NCBI RefSeq assembly: GCF_006716885.1
Contig: NZ_VFPU01000003.1
Coordinates: 1-64,000 of the forward strand
Reading direction: 5' to 3'
Origin: Ornithinimicrobium humiphilum
Lineage (GTDB): Bacteria > Actinomycetota > Actinomycetes > Actinomycetales > Dermatophilaceae
DNA: 64,000 nt
Position 1 is the stretch's first letter. Each line of letters starts with the position of its first letter. The notes below the pieces were generated by a model. The model had not been told where the DNA came from. It saw only the letters and a program-made list of their open reading frames with translations, and made no database searches. Position numbers and translations under genes: made by a program. This document shows positions 10,426-18,913 of this stretch, one piece after another.

Positions 10426-12339
10426 TCAGCCCCGCACGCCCACCGGCGCCCGCACCTCCCGCTGCGGCAGGGCCAGCTCGGGGTGCTGCGCCCGACCCGC
10501 ACGCAGCGCGAGCAGCGCGTAGAGGATCGTCGCGAGGTCGACCAGCTCCTGGGTCAGGGCGCCGGCGACCGCGGGGATGTGGCCGAAGGCGGCGACGCCC
10601 ATGAGCCCGAGGCTGAGCACAATGCCGATCCAGATCGCCGTGAGCGCCACCCGGTAGGTGTGCCGGCCGACCTCGACGGCCTGGACGACCTTGCCGATGT
10701 CGTCGCGGGTGATGACGACGTCGGCCGCCTCGCTGGCCGCGGTCGCGCCGCGGGCACCCATCGCGATCCCGACGTCCGCCGCCGCGAGGACGGGCGCGTC
10801 GTTGACGCCGTCGCCGACCATGATCACGGGACGGTGCGGCATCGCGGCGATCAGCTCGACCTTGTCCTGCGGCAGCAGCTCGGCGTGCACCTCACCCACC
10901 CCGGCGTCCCGGGCGAGCGACTCACCGGTCGTCCGGGAGTCACCGGTGAGCATGACGGCGTCCTCGATGCCGAGCTCGCGCAGCACCCGCACGGTGGCCG
11001 CGGCGTTGGGCCGCACCGGGTCCATGAGCACGAGGCTGCCGGCGAACGCGCCGTCGATCGCGACCGAGACCGCCGTCTCGCCCGCGCCGAGGCGGGGCAG
11101 CTCCGCCCGGGGGTCGGTGCCGCGGACGAACGCCAGCTTGCCGACGACGACGCGGTGGCCGTCGACGTCGGCGACGACGCCGTGGGTCGCGTGCTCCTCG
11201 CCGGCGTGGGCCTCGGCCAGCACCAGCCCGCGCCCGGTCGCCGCGCGCATGACGCCGTCGGCCAGCACGTGCGTCGACGACTGCTCGGCCGAGGCCGCGA
11301 GCCGCAGCAGCTCGTCGGGGTCGACGCCCGGCGCCGGCTCGATCCGGACCAGCTCGGGCCGCCCCTGGCTCAGGGTGCCGGTCTTGTCGAAGGCCACCGA
11401 CCGGGCCCGGGCGAGCGCCTCCAGGGTCGCGCCGCCCTTGACCACGATGCCGAGCCGCGCGGCCCGGCTCATGCCGCCGAGGAAGGCGACCGGCGCGGCG
11501 ATGAGCAGCGGGCACGGGGTCGCGAGCACGAGCACCTCGGCGAAGCGGACCGGGTCGCCCGAGGCCCACCACGCGATCCCGGCGACGAGCAGCGAGACCA
11601 CGGTGAAGGGCACCGCGAAGCGGTCGGCGAGCCGGACGGTCGGCGCCTTGTCCTCCTCGGCCCGGGCCACGAGGCGCAGGATGTGCTGGTACTGCGAGTC
11701 GGCCGACCGGGCCGTCGCGATCATGCGGACCGCCCGGGCACCGTTGACGGCACCGCTGAGGACGTTCTCCCCGCGGGTGCGCAGCACCGGCAGGCTCTCG
11801 CCGGTCAGCGACGACTCGTCGAGCTCGGCCTCCTCGTCGAGGAGCACGCCGTCGACCGGCACCACCTCGGCCGGGCGCACGAGCAGGACGTCGCCGGGCA
11901 CGACCTCCTCCACGGGCACGTCCTCGACGAACGGCTCCCCGGGGTCCGCGCCGTCGGCATCGGGTATGCGGTGCGCCAGCTGCGGGGCCCGGTCCAGGAG
12001 GGCGGTGAGCTCGGCGCGGGCCCGGGCCGCGGCATACTCCTCGAGCGCCTCGCCGCTGGAGAGCATGAGCACGATGAGCACGGCGGCGACGTACTCCCCC
12101 ACCGCGACGGTGGCGACCATCGCGACGACGGCGAGGATGTCGAGCCCGTAGTGACCGCGCACCAGGTCCTGCACCATGTCCGCCCCGGTGCGCAGCACGA
12201 CGCCGATGACGAAGACGCTGGCGATCCACTGCGCCGCCACGCCCTGGTCGGCGGCGAGGAGGCCGAGGACGAGCGCGAGGACCACCAGCGTGATCCCGAC
12301 GAGGGGGTGACGCCGCAGTGCTGAGACGACCTTGCCCAT
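10426..12339 (-). CDS. P1B-type heavy-metal translocating ATPase, atypical
   Basis: A 637-residue membrane P-type ATPase that should export or import a transition metal. Visible parts: TGES actuator loop (179-182), membrane motif TPCP (274-277), phosphorylation site DKTGT (318-322), and the hinge GDGVNDAPVLAAADVGIAMG. Two deviations matter. The CPC/SPC metal-site motif reads TPC. The usual P1B His-Pro (SEHPLA) in the nucleotide domain reads SSTHVLA, keeping the His but losing the Pro. There is no N-terminal HMA domain or CxxC. The TPC motif is reported for a minor P1B group, so metal specificity is left open. It converges on recD and has its own upstream region. Confidence 0.8.
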   Translation of the reverse strand: MGKVVSALRRHPLVGITLVVLALVLGLLAADQGVAAQWIASVFVIGVVLRTGADMVQDLVRGHYGLDILAVVAMVATVAVGEYVAAVLIVLMLSSGEALEEYAAARARAELTALLDRAPQLAHRIPDADGADPGEPFVEDVPVEEVVPGDVLLVRPAEVVPVDGVLLDEEAELDESSLTGESLPVLRTRGENVLSGAVNGARAVRMIATARSADSQYQHILRLVARAEEDKAPTVRLADRFAVPFTVVSLLVAGIAWWASGDPVRFAEVLVLATPCPLLIAAPVAFLGGMSRAARLGIVVKGGATLEALARARSVAFDKTGTLSQGRPELVRIEPAPGVDPDELLRLAASAEQSSTHVLADGVMRAATGRGLVLAEAHAGEEHATHGVVADVDGHRVVVGKLAFVRGTDPRAELPRLGAGETAVSVAIDGAFAGSLVLMDPVRPNAAATVRVLRELGIEDAVMLTGDSRTTGESLARDAGVGEVHAELLPQDKVELIAAMPHRPVIMVGDGVNDAPVLAAADVGIAMGARGATAASEAADVVITRDDIGKVVQAVEVGRHTYRVALTAIWIGIVLSLGLMGVAAFGHIPAVAGALTQELVDLATILYALLALRAGRAQHPELALPQREVRAPVGVRG

Positions 12340-12485
12340 GCTTCAGGTCTACTCCCCTCCGGCGGGGGTTTCCAGCAAGGGAAGGCTGGGCTGACCTGCG
12401 GTTTTTCGATCGCGATCCGGTGCGGCCGGGCCGTCGGAGGGCGCCGGAGGGACCGGTGGCAGGGGCACGTCTTCCCCGCACGTCA

Positions 12486-12583
12486 CCGCCCGGCCGCCCC
12501 TGGAGGGCGACCGGGCGGGAGGCGCCGGACCGGTGTCCCGACCGGTCCGGCGGGCCGGCTCGCGTGTCCCGCGCGAGCGGCCC
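12486..12583 (-). terminator. Three tandem hairpins after the ABC transporter operon
   Basis: Three strong inverted repeats lie in a row between the permease stop and the metal-ATPase promoter region: 12552-12583 (GCTCGCG/CGCGAGC core plus GGGCC/GGCCC), 12523-12552 (a perfect 12-bp stem built on CGCCGGACCGGT), and 12486-12518 (CCGCCCGG/CCGGGCGG with an inner GCCC/GGGC). They probably act as a multi-step terminator for the minus-strand operon. The rest of 12340-12627 holds no gene that I can see. Confidence 0.6.
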
Positions 12584-12627
12584 CGGCACCCGGGGGCAGG
12601 GCGTCCCGACCCCGCCCCCGGCGGTTC

Positions 12628-15207
12628 TCAGGCGGCGGCCAGCCCCTCGGCCGGGCTGACCCGGGTGGCGCGCCGCGCGGGCAGCACGCTGGCGAGGACA
12701 CCGGCGAGGAGCGCCAGGCCGACGATGATGCCGACACGGGCCCACGGCACCGCGAGCTGCACCGGGGTGTCCTCCGGGAGGATCGTCTGGATGCCGAGCA
12801 CGGCATACCCGAGCCCCAGCGCGAGCCCCAGACCGGCGCTGACCAGCGCCAGCAGCACGCCCTCGGTCAGGAGCATCCCGCGCATCTGGCCACGGGTCAG
12901 GCCCAGGCCGCGCAGCAGCGCGTGCTCGCGGTGCCGCTCGACGACCGACAGCGACAGGGTGTTGGCGATGCCGACGACCGCGATGACCACCGCCGCACCG
13001 AGCAGCGCCGTGGTGACGAGCACGAGCACGTCGAGCACCTGGACGATCAGGGCCCGCTCGACGGCGGCGCCGGCCACGTTCAGGATCGCGTCCGAGGCGA
13101 TGTCGTCGATACCGCCCATCACGGCGGCCAGGTCGGCGTCGTCGTCGATCTGCAGCATCGCCCCGCCCAGGACCGAGGTCTCCCCGGCCAGCTCGGCGAG
13201 CGTCTGCTCGTGCACCACCGCGGCGGTGCCGAGCCCGAGCTCGACGACGGTCAGCTCGCGCGACCCGGCGGCGCCGGTGAGGGTGAGGGTGTCGCCCGCC
13301 TCCAGGCCGTTGATCATCAGCATGAGGTCGTTGAGCCCCACGGTGTCGGGCGCGATGCTGGCGACGAGCTTGTCGCTGCGGATCGCGTCGCCCGCCGTCG
13401 CGGGGTCGAGGCCGATCGCGAGCGTCGTGTCCCAGGCCTGGCCGAGCACGACGGTGGCGGTCTCGACGGGCACGACCGCGGCGACGCCGTCGACGTCGGC
13501 CAGCCGGGCCGGCACGCCCTGGTCGAGCGGATCCGGGGCGACGGAGCGCGCGAGCGTGGTCGGGTCGGGGTCCTCCGAGGTGCCCCCGTCGAGGGCGCCC
13601 TCCTCGCTGTCGACGACCCCCTCGTCGGTGAACCCGCTCGGGGTCGTGACGAGGAAGTCCACGGCGTAGGCACGGTCGATCTCGCCCAGCGCGGTGCGCT
13701 GGCCGGTGGCCGCACCGATGGACGTCATCGTGATGAGCGTGACGCCGACGAGCAGAGCGGCGCTCGTGGCGGCGGCCCGACCGGGGTTGCGCACGGCGTT
13801 GTCCACGGCCAGCCGACCGGGGACCCCGGCGACGCGTGCGCCGAGGCCGAGGGCGCGCACGGCCGCCGGCACGATGACGACGGCCGCGACGAGCACGCCG
13901 AGGAAGGAGACCAGGCCACCGGCGATGCCGGAGAGGACGTCACGGTTCGTGGCGGCGTAGACCATGGCGGCGACACCGACCCCGATGAGCAGGGCGGCGA
14001 TCCCGAGGCGGACCCAGCCGACGCGGCGGCGCTCGGCGGAGGGGCCGGTGGGCCGCAGCGCGGCGAGCGGCGACACCCGGGTGGCCCGCACGGCCGGCCA
14101 CAGGCTGGCGAGCACGGTCACGAGGGTGCCGACCACGACCGGCACGACCATCGTCACGGCCCCGACCTGCAGGTCGACGTCGAGCGGGATGCCCAGGTCG
14201 AAGCGACGGCCCAGGGCCAGCAGGCCGGCGCCCGCCGCGATGCCGACGGCGACGCCGACCGCCGAGGCGACGAGCCCCAGCACGACGGCCTCCAGCACCA
14301 CCTGGCGGCGGACCTGGGCGCGGGTCGCGCCGACGCAGCGCAGCAGGGCGAGCTCGCCGGTGCGCTGGGCCAGCGTGATCGTGAAGGTGTTGGCGATGAC
14401 GATGGCGGCGGTCAGCAGCGCGATCGCGCCGAAGCCGAGCAGGATCGCGGCGAAGACCGCGGTGTCACCGGTCATCCCGGACACGCGCGCCTCGGCGGCC
14501 TCGGGACCGGTCTGCACGGTCAGGTCGCCGACCGTCACCGCGTCGGCGATGGCCGCACGAGCGGCCGCCTCGTCGGCCCCGTCGGTCAGCTCGACCGCGA
14601 TGGTCATGTAGCTGAGGAAGGGGTCGATCTGCCGCAGCGTGGCGTCCGAGCCGGCGAAGGTGTCGCCATAGCTGAGCATCGGGTCGGTCTGGCCGAAGTC
14701 CGCGACGCCGCTGACCAGCAGGGACACGGCCGCCGTCGGCTGGCCGTCCTCCATCGACATGGGGGTGAGGCTCAGCTCGTCACCGGCACCCAGGTCGGCG
14801 GAGTCGGCGAGCGACCGGGAGATCAGGACCTCGCCGTCGGCGTCCGGCATCTCGCCCTGCAGCAGGGTGACGCCGGAGACGGGCACGGCGCTGCCGTAGG
14901 CCCACTGGCCCGGGATGCGCTCGGCGCCGACCGAGCCCTCGCCGCGCACCGAGGCCACCTCGTCGAGGGCGGCGACCTCGTCGTAGACGTCGGTGGACAG
15001 CCACTCGTCCTCGGAGGAGAGCACCAGGTCGGCGTCCTTGACGCTCGCGGCGACGGCGTTCTCGACACCGGCCTTGGCGGTCATCAGGACCACGAGGCTG
15101 GCGGACAGGAAGCCCACGCCGATGATGATCGCGACGGCGGCGGACAGCAGCCGCCGGCCGCGCGAGGCCAGACCGGCCGTCATCCAGCCGGACCCGAGGC
15201 GCGCCAT
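12628..15207 (-). CDS. ABC transporter permease, FtsX/MacB type
   Basis: An 859-residue permease with two FtsX-like membrane domains: an N-terminal TM segment, a large extracytoplasmic domain, a block of TM helices, then a second extracytoplasmic domain and a C-terminal TM block ending ASVLPARRATRVSPAEGLAAA. The mid-domain ends with the matching ASLWPAVRATRVSPLAALRPTG, which shows the internal duplication. In Gram-positive bacteria such MacB-like systems export or sense peptides and lipids rather than importing. The ATG at 15207 is chosen because it overlaps the ATPase stop by one base (TGATG). A two-component system lies upstream on the same strand and may control it. Confidence 0.85.
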   Translation of the reverse strand: MARLGSGWMTAGLASRGRRLLSAAVAIIIGVGFLSASLVVLMTAKAGVENAVAASVKDADLVLSSEDEWLSTDVYDEVAALDEVASVRGEGSVGAERIPGQWAYGSAVPVSGVTLLQGEMPDADGEVLISRSLADSADLGAGDELSLTPMSMEDGQPTAAVSLLVSGVADFGQTDPMLSYGDTFAGSDATLRQIDPFLSYMTIAVELTDGADEAAARAAIADAVTVGDLTVQTGPEAAEARVSGMTGDTAVFAAILLGFGAIALLTAAIVIANTFTITLAQRTGELALLRCVGATRAQVRRQVVLEAVVLGLVASAVGVAVGIAAGAGLLALGRRFDLGIPLDVDLQVGAVTMVVPVVVGTLVTVLASLWPAVRATRVSPLAALRPTGPSAERRRVGWVRLGIAALLIGVGVAAMVYAATNRDVLSGIAGGLVSFLGVLVAAVVIVPAAVRALGLGARVAGVPGRLAVDNAVRNPGRAAATSAALLVGVTLITMTSIGAATGQRTALGEIDRAYAVDFLVTTPSGFTDEGVVDSEEGALDGGTSEDPDPTTLARSVAPDPLDQGVPARLADVDGVAAVVPVETATVVLGQAWDTTLAIGLDPATAGDAIRSDKLVASIAPDTVGLNDLMLMINGLEAGDTLTLTGAAGSRELTVVELGLGTAAVVHEQTLAELAGETSVLGGAMLQIDDDADLAAVMGGIDDIASDAILNVAGAAVERALIVQVLDVLVLVTTALLGAAVVIAVVGIANTLSLSVVERHREHALLRGLGLTRGQMRGMLLTEGVLLALVSAGLGLALGLGYAVLGIQTILPEDTPVQLAVPWARVGIIVGLALLAGVLASVLPARRATRVSPAEGLAAA

Positions 15208-15968
15208 CACGCCCGCCCGAGGGCGCGCACGGCCTGCAGCACCGCGTCGGCGTCCGGGTCCACGATGTCGCCGGCGATCTGGCCGTCGGCCAGCAGGATC
15301 ACGCGGTCGGCGACGGCGGCGGCCGACGGGTCGTGGGTGACCATGACGACGGTCTGGCCCCACTCGTCGACCGAGCGGCGCAGCAGGGCGAGCACCTCGG
15401 CGCCGGTGGCGGAGTCGAGCGCACCGGTCGGCTCGTCGGCGAAGATCACCTCCGGACGCGTGACCAGCGCACGGGCGAGGGCGACGCGCTGCTGCTGACC
15501 GCCGGAGAGCTCACCGGGCCGGTGGCCGAGACGGTCGGACAGGCCGAGGCCCTCGACGACCGTGCGCTCCCACTCGGCGTCGACCTTGCGGCCGGCGAGG
15601 TCGAGCGGCAGCCGCAGGTTCTGGCGCGCGGTGAGCGTCGGCAGCAGGTTGAACGCCTGGAAGACGAAGCCGACCGCCCGACGACGCAGCGTCGTCAGCT
15701 GCTTGTCGGAGAGCGAGGTCAGCTCGGTGTCGCCGAGGAAGACCCGGCCCCCGGTGGGGGTGTCGAGCCCGGCCAGCAGGTGCATGAGGGTGGACTTGCC
15801 CGAGCCGCTCGGGCCCATGATCGCGGTGAAGCGTCGCGCCTCGATGCCCACGGACACCCCGTCGAGGGCACGCACGGCGGTCTCGCCGGTGCCGTAGGTC
15901 TTGGTCAGGTCGGTGGCGCTGGCTGCCAGCGTCGTGGCGGACGGCCGCTGCACGTCTGTCGTCGTCAT
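15207..15968 (-). CDS. ABC transporter ATP-binding protein, MacB/LolD type
   Basis: A 253-residue ATPase paired with the FtsX permease that follows. Visible motifs: Walker A GPSGSGKS (52-59), Q-loop region FVFQAFNLLPTLTA, signature LSGGQQQR, Walker B VIFADEPTGALD and the H-loop VTHD. The start is taken as ATG 15968 (MTTTDVQ), which gives the usual short N terminus; an upstream ATG at 15998 would add ten residues. Its stop overlaps the permease ATG. It probably energises export or mechanotransmission rather than uptake, from the permease class. Confidence 0.9.
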   Translation of the reverse strand: MTTTDVQRPSATTLAASATDLTKTYGTGETAVRALDGVSVGIEARRFTAIMGPSGSGKSTLMHLLAGLDTPTGGRVFLGDTELTSLSDKQLTTLRRRAVGFVFQAFNLLPTLTARQNLRLPLDLAGRKVDAEWERTVVEGLGLSDRLGHRPGELSGGQQQRVALARALVTRPEVIFADEPTGALDSATGAEVLALLRRSVDEWGQTVVMVTHDPSAAAVADRVILLADGQIAGDIVDPDADAVLQAVRALGRA

Positions 15969-16033
15969 ACCCACGACGCTAGGTGCGCGCGACCTCATCC
16001 CTCGTCCGCCGGTGGTCCCGACCGCCGGCGGCG

Positions 16034-16057
16034 CACGTCATACCGGGGTATGACGTG
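16034..16057. terminator. Palindrome at the end of the SMR operon
   Basis: Perfect 11-bp arms CACGTCATACC and GGTATGACGTG with a 2-nt spacer overlap the stop codon of the second SMR gene. The position suggests a terminator. The right half recurs as GGGGTATGACGT at 18876-18888 and 47855-47867, both in spaces between genes, so it may also be a small dispersed repeat. Confidence 0.5.
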
Positions 16058-16400
16058 GCTCGTCGGCGCGCCCGGGCGCCTCCGTCGGGGTGCTGAGCTT
16101 GAGCCCCACGACGCAGCCGATGATCCCGAGCAGGAAGAAGCCCTTGAGGAGGCTGAGCGGCTCGCTGCCGGTGGCGGCGGCCCAGAGCACGGTGAGGAGG
16201 GCGCCGACACCGGTCCACACGGCATACGCGGTGCCGGTGGGGATGGTGCGCATCGCCCGGCCGAGGCCGACGAGGCTGAGCACCGAGAAGACGACGAAGA
16301 CGGTCGTCGGGCCGGGCCGGGTCAACCCGTCGGAGGCGCCGAGCGCGGTCGCCCACACGGCCTCGAAGACGGCGCTGACCAGCAGGATCACCCACGCCAT
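16038..16400 (-). CDS. SMR-family exporter, second subunit (guanidinium-type)
   Basis: A 120-residue four-TM small multidrug resistance protein. The essential proton/substrate Glu is at position 13, followed by W16 and A17; W62 and K101 are also present, as in the Gdx (guanidinium exporter) subgroup, although position 10 is Ala rather than Gly. A hydrophilic tail of about 18 residues ends it. It starts 2 bp after the stop of its partner at 16403, so the two probably form a heterodimer. The guanidine-III riboswitch upstream of the pair supports guanidinium export. Confidence 0.85.
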   Translation of the reverse strand: MAWVILLVSAVFEAVWATALGASDGLTRPGPTTVFVVFSVLSLVGLGRAMRTIPTGTAYAVWTGVGALLTVLWAAATGSEPLSLLKGFFLLGIIGCVVGLKLSTPTEAPGRADEPRHTPV

Positions 16401-16402
16401 GG

Positions 16403-16717
16403 CTAGGACACCACCTTCAGGCCGACGACGCAGGCGACGATGCCGAGCAGCAGCAGCGTGCGCACGAGCGAGGCCGGCTCGGTGCCGCGGACCATGGCCC
16501 AGACGACCGTGAGGCTGGCGCCGGTCGCGGTCCAGACGGCGTAGGCGGTGCCGGTGGGGATGGTCTGCATCGCCAGCGCCAGACCCCAGACGGACAGCAC
16601 GGTGGCGACGAGGAAGACGACGGCGGGGCGCCAGCGGCGCAGTCCGTCGGAGGCGCCGAGCGCGGTGGCCCAGACGGCCTCCAGGACGCCCGAGCCGATG
16701 AGCAGGACCCAGTCCAT
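16403..16717 (-). CDS. SMR-family exporter, first subunit (guanidinium-type)
   Basis: A 104-residue four-TM SMR protein with G10, E13, W16, A17, W62 and K101, the pattern I associate with Gdx guanidinium exporters. An AGGAG ribosome site lies about 9 nt before the ATG. The leader contains a guanidine-III riboswitch at 16753-16793, which in known cases switches such genes on when guanidinium accumulates. It is followed at once by the paralogous second subunit. Paired SMR genes usually form heterodimers with opposite membrane topologies, which is inferred here. Confidence 0.85.
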   Translation of the reverse strand: MDWVLLIGSGVLEAVWATALGASDGLRRWRPAVVFLVATVLSVWGLALAMQTIPTGTAYAVWTATGASLTVVWAMVRGTEPASLVRTLLLLGIVACVVGLKVVS

Positions 16718-16752
16718 GACGATTCACTCCTGAGAGTTGGTCAACAACAGGC

Positions 16753-16793
16753 TGGCCAGTCTTGTCGTCACCGGGTACTGAACCGTCGTCCGG
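16753..16793 (-). ncRNA. Guanidine-III (ykkC-III) riboswitch
   Basis: On the minus strand the leader of the SMR pair contains CCGGACGA, then GTACCCGGT, then GACAAGAC in the order and spacing of the guanidine-III class. The two CCGG blocks can form the class pseudoknot. CAGU before ACCCGG can pair with ACUG in the final block to close P1. The aptamer ends 36 nt before the ATG at 16717, and the ribosome site lies in between. A covariance-model search was not run. Confidence 0.8.
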
Positions 16794-16838
16794 GGCGCGC
16801 GGGGCGCCGCTCCCAGGATAGCAACGCGGGGAGGTCGC

Positions 16839-17546
16839 TCAGCCCTGGTCGGGGCGGCCCACCAGCCCGGTCTCGTAGGCCGTGATGACCATCTGCACGC
16901 GGTCGCGCAGGTCGAGCTTGTGGAGCACGCGGCCGATGTGGGTCTTAACCGTCGCCTCGGCGAGGTAGAGCTCGGCGGCGATCTCGCTGTTGGTCAGGCC
17001 ACGGCCGACCGCCTCGAGGACCTCACGCTCGCGGTCGGTGAGCGGGGCCAGGCGGGCGGCGGCCGCGCGGCGCTCGGCGGCCTGGGCCATCTCGAGCTCG
17101 CCGTCGGGCAGCTGGGGCACGAAGCGCTCGAGCATGCGGCGGGTCGTCGACGGTGCCATCGCGGCGTCGCCGGCGTGCACGGCCTTGATGGCGGCGAGCA
17201 GCTCGGCGGGGCCGGCGTCCTTGAGAAGGAAGCCCGCGGCACCGGCCTTGAGCGCGGCGAAGGCGTACTCGTCGAGGTCGAAGGTCGTCAGGACCAGGAC
17301 CTTGGGCGGGTCCTCGGTCTCCTGGATGCGCCGCGTCGCCTCGACGCCGTCGAGCCGGGGCATCCGGATGTCCATGAGGACGACGTCGGGACGGGTCGCC
17401 GCGACGCCCTCGACGCCGGCGAGACCGTCACCGGCCTCCCCCACCACGGTCATGTCGGGCTGGGCGTCGAGAACCATCCGGAAGCCGGCGCGCACCAGCT
17501 CCTGGTCGTCGACGAGGAACAGCCGCACGGGTCCGTCGCCGCTCAC
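16839..17546 (-). CDS. Response regulator, NarL/LuxR type
   Basis: A 235-residue transcription regulator: receiver domain with LVDDQELVRAGF at the N terminus and phosphoacceptor Asp59 in VVLMDIRMP, then a C-terminal LuxR helix-turn-helix (LTDREREVLEAVGRGLTNSEIA). The GTG at 17546 is chosen because it overlaps the kinase stop (GTGA) and has a strong GGAAGGAGG site 6 nt upstream; a GTG at 17561 is also in frame. Its partner is the kinase directly upstream. The ABC transporter 0.9 kb downstream is a plausible target, by inference only. Confidence 0.92.
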   Translation of the reverse strand: MSGDGPVRLFLVDDQELVRAGFRMVLDAQPDMTVVGEAGDGLAGVEGVAATRPDVVLMDIRMPRLDGVEATRRIQETEDPPKVLVLTTFDLDEYAFAALKAGAAGFLLKDAGPAELLAAIKAVHAGDAAMAPSTTRRMLERFVPQLPDGELEMAQAAERRAAAARLAPLTDREREVLEAVGRGLTNSEIAAELYLAEATVKTHIGRVLHKLDLRDRVQMVITAYETGLVGRPDQG

Positions 17547-18811
17547 GCGTCCTCCTTCCACTCGGGTCGGGTCGAGGGTATGCCGTCGCGCGGGCCGACC
17601 GGGATCGTCGCCACGACCTCCCAGCCGCCGCGCGCCCGCGGGCCGGCGTGGACGGTGCCGTCGAGCACCTCGACGCGCTCGGTCATGCCGAGCAGGCCGT
17701 TGCCCAGACCGTCGCCGCGCGGGGCCGGCGGGTGGGGCGAGCCGCCGCCGTCGTCGGTGACCCGGACGAGCAGCACCGCGGGGGTGCGCAGCAGGTCGAC
17801 GTCGACGGAGGCCTGCGGCCCGGCGTGCTTCATGACGTTGGTCAGCGCCTCCTGGACGACGCGGTAGGCCGCCAGGTCGATCTCCTTGGGCAGGTCGTCG
17901 ACGGGGCCGCGGACCGCGAGGTGGACGGGCACGCCGGAGTCGCGGACGCGCTGCACCAGGTCGTCGAGGTGGGCCAGGCCCTGCAGCGGTGCGAGCTCGG
18001 CGCCGGAGCCCTCGTCGCGCAGCACGCCGACGAGACGCCGGGTGTCGGCGAGGGACGTGCGGGCGGTGTCGGCGAGCGTCTCGAAGGTCTGCACGGCGCG
18101 CTCGAGCGCGGCCCGGTCGCCGCCCTCGGACGGGGGCTGGGCGAGCGCCTGGCGCGCGGCGTAGAGCGCCCCGTCGGCCTGCACGACCACGACGGCGAGC
18201 GAGTGCGCGACGACGTCGTGCATCTCGCGGGCGATGGCCGCACGCTCGGACTGGGCGGTGAGGCGGGCACGCTGGGCCTGGTCACGGGCGAGCGCGGCGT
18301 TCTGCTGCTCGAGGCGGGCCACGACCGCGCGCCGGCGGCGCACGACGTCGCCCAGCACCCAGGCGACGAGCACGAACATGCTCATGAAGAAGGTCTGGAA
18401 GCCGATGGCCACCAGCTGCTGGGTGATCGGCTCGTAGCGCCAGCGCCAGTCGGCCCCCGCGATCAGCGCACCGACCAGGCCCAGGCCGAGCACCGTGAAC
18501 GACTGCCGCCGGGTCCCGAAGGCCGCCGCGCTGTAGACCGCGATCGGCACGGCGACGTTGGCCGGGTGCGGCGAGTCGGTGAAGGCCACCTGCAGCAGGC
18601 AGGCGGCGGCGACGCCCGCGGCGGCCTTGAGCGGCTCGCGGCGACGCCAGAACAACGGCACGATCTGGAGCAGCCCGAGGACGAGCTCCCCGAAGCCACC
18701 GAACGCCGCGGTGAACAGCACCCACATCGACAGGGCAGCGACCATCACGACGTCGGGGACCCACGGGTGGGAGCGGACGTCGCGGGCCAGATCACGCAGC
18801 TCGTTCATCAC
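17543..18811 (-). CDS. Sensor histidine kinase, HisKA_3 type
   Basis: A 422-residue membrane kinase. About five TM helices occupy residues 18-160 with no large extracellular domain, so it probably senses within or at the membrane. The dimerisation helix has phospho-His198 in REMHDVVAHSL, and the HATPase domain shows NVMKHAG, VTDDGGG and GNGLLGMTERV. It should phosphorylate the regulator encoded next, with which it is translationally coupled. ATG 18811 or 18808 could be used. The 102 bp before it, up to hutI, hold a copy of the GGGGTATGACGT repeat. Confidence 0.9.
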   Translation of the reverse strand: MMNELRDLARDVRSHPWVPDVVMVAALSMWVLFTAAFGGFGELVLGLLQIVPLFWRRREPLKAAAGVAAACLLQVAFTDSPHPANVAVPIAVYSAAAFGTRRQSFTVLGLGLVGALIAGADWRWRYEPITQQLVAIGFQTFFMSMFVLVAWVLGDVVRRRRAVVARLEQQNAALARDQAQRARLTAQSERAAIAREMHDVVAHSLAVVVVQADGALYAARQALAQPPSEGGDRAALERAVQTFETLADTARTSLADTRRLVGVLRDEGSGAELAPLQGLAHLDDLVQRVRDSGVPVHLAVRGPVDDLPKEIDLAAYRVVQEALTNVMKHAGPQASVDVDLLRTPAVLLVRVTDDGGGSPHPPAPRGDGLGNGLLGMTERVEVLDGTVHAGPRARGGWEVVATIPVGPRDGIPSTRPEWKEDA

Positions 18812-18913
18812 GGGCGAGCCTACGGGCGCGCCCGGTGCGCGGGCGTCGGCCCGTGGGCTGGAGCGGCTACGACCGGGGTATGACGTGCAGGCCGAGCCCG
18901 GCCCCCGCGCCCC

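Noticed and set aside
10419..10433. GGGGC/GCCCC hairpin between recD and the metal ATPase gene
   Set aside because: Only a 5-bp stem overlapping a stop codon; too weak in this base composition to call a terminator.
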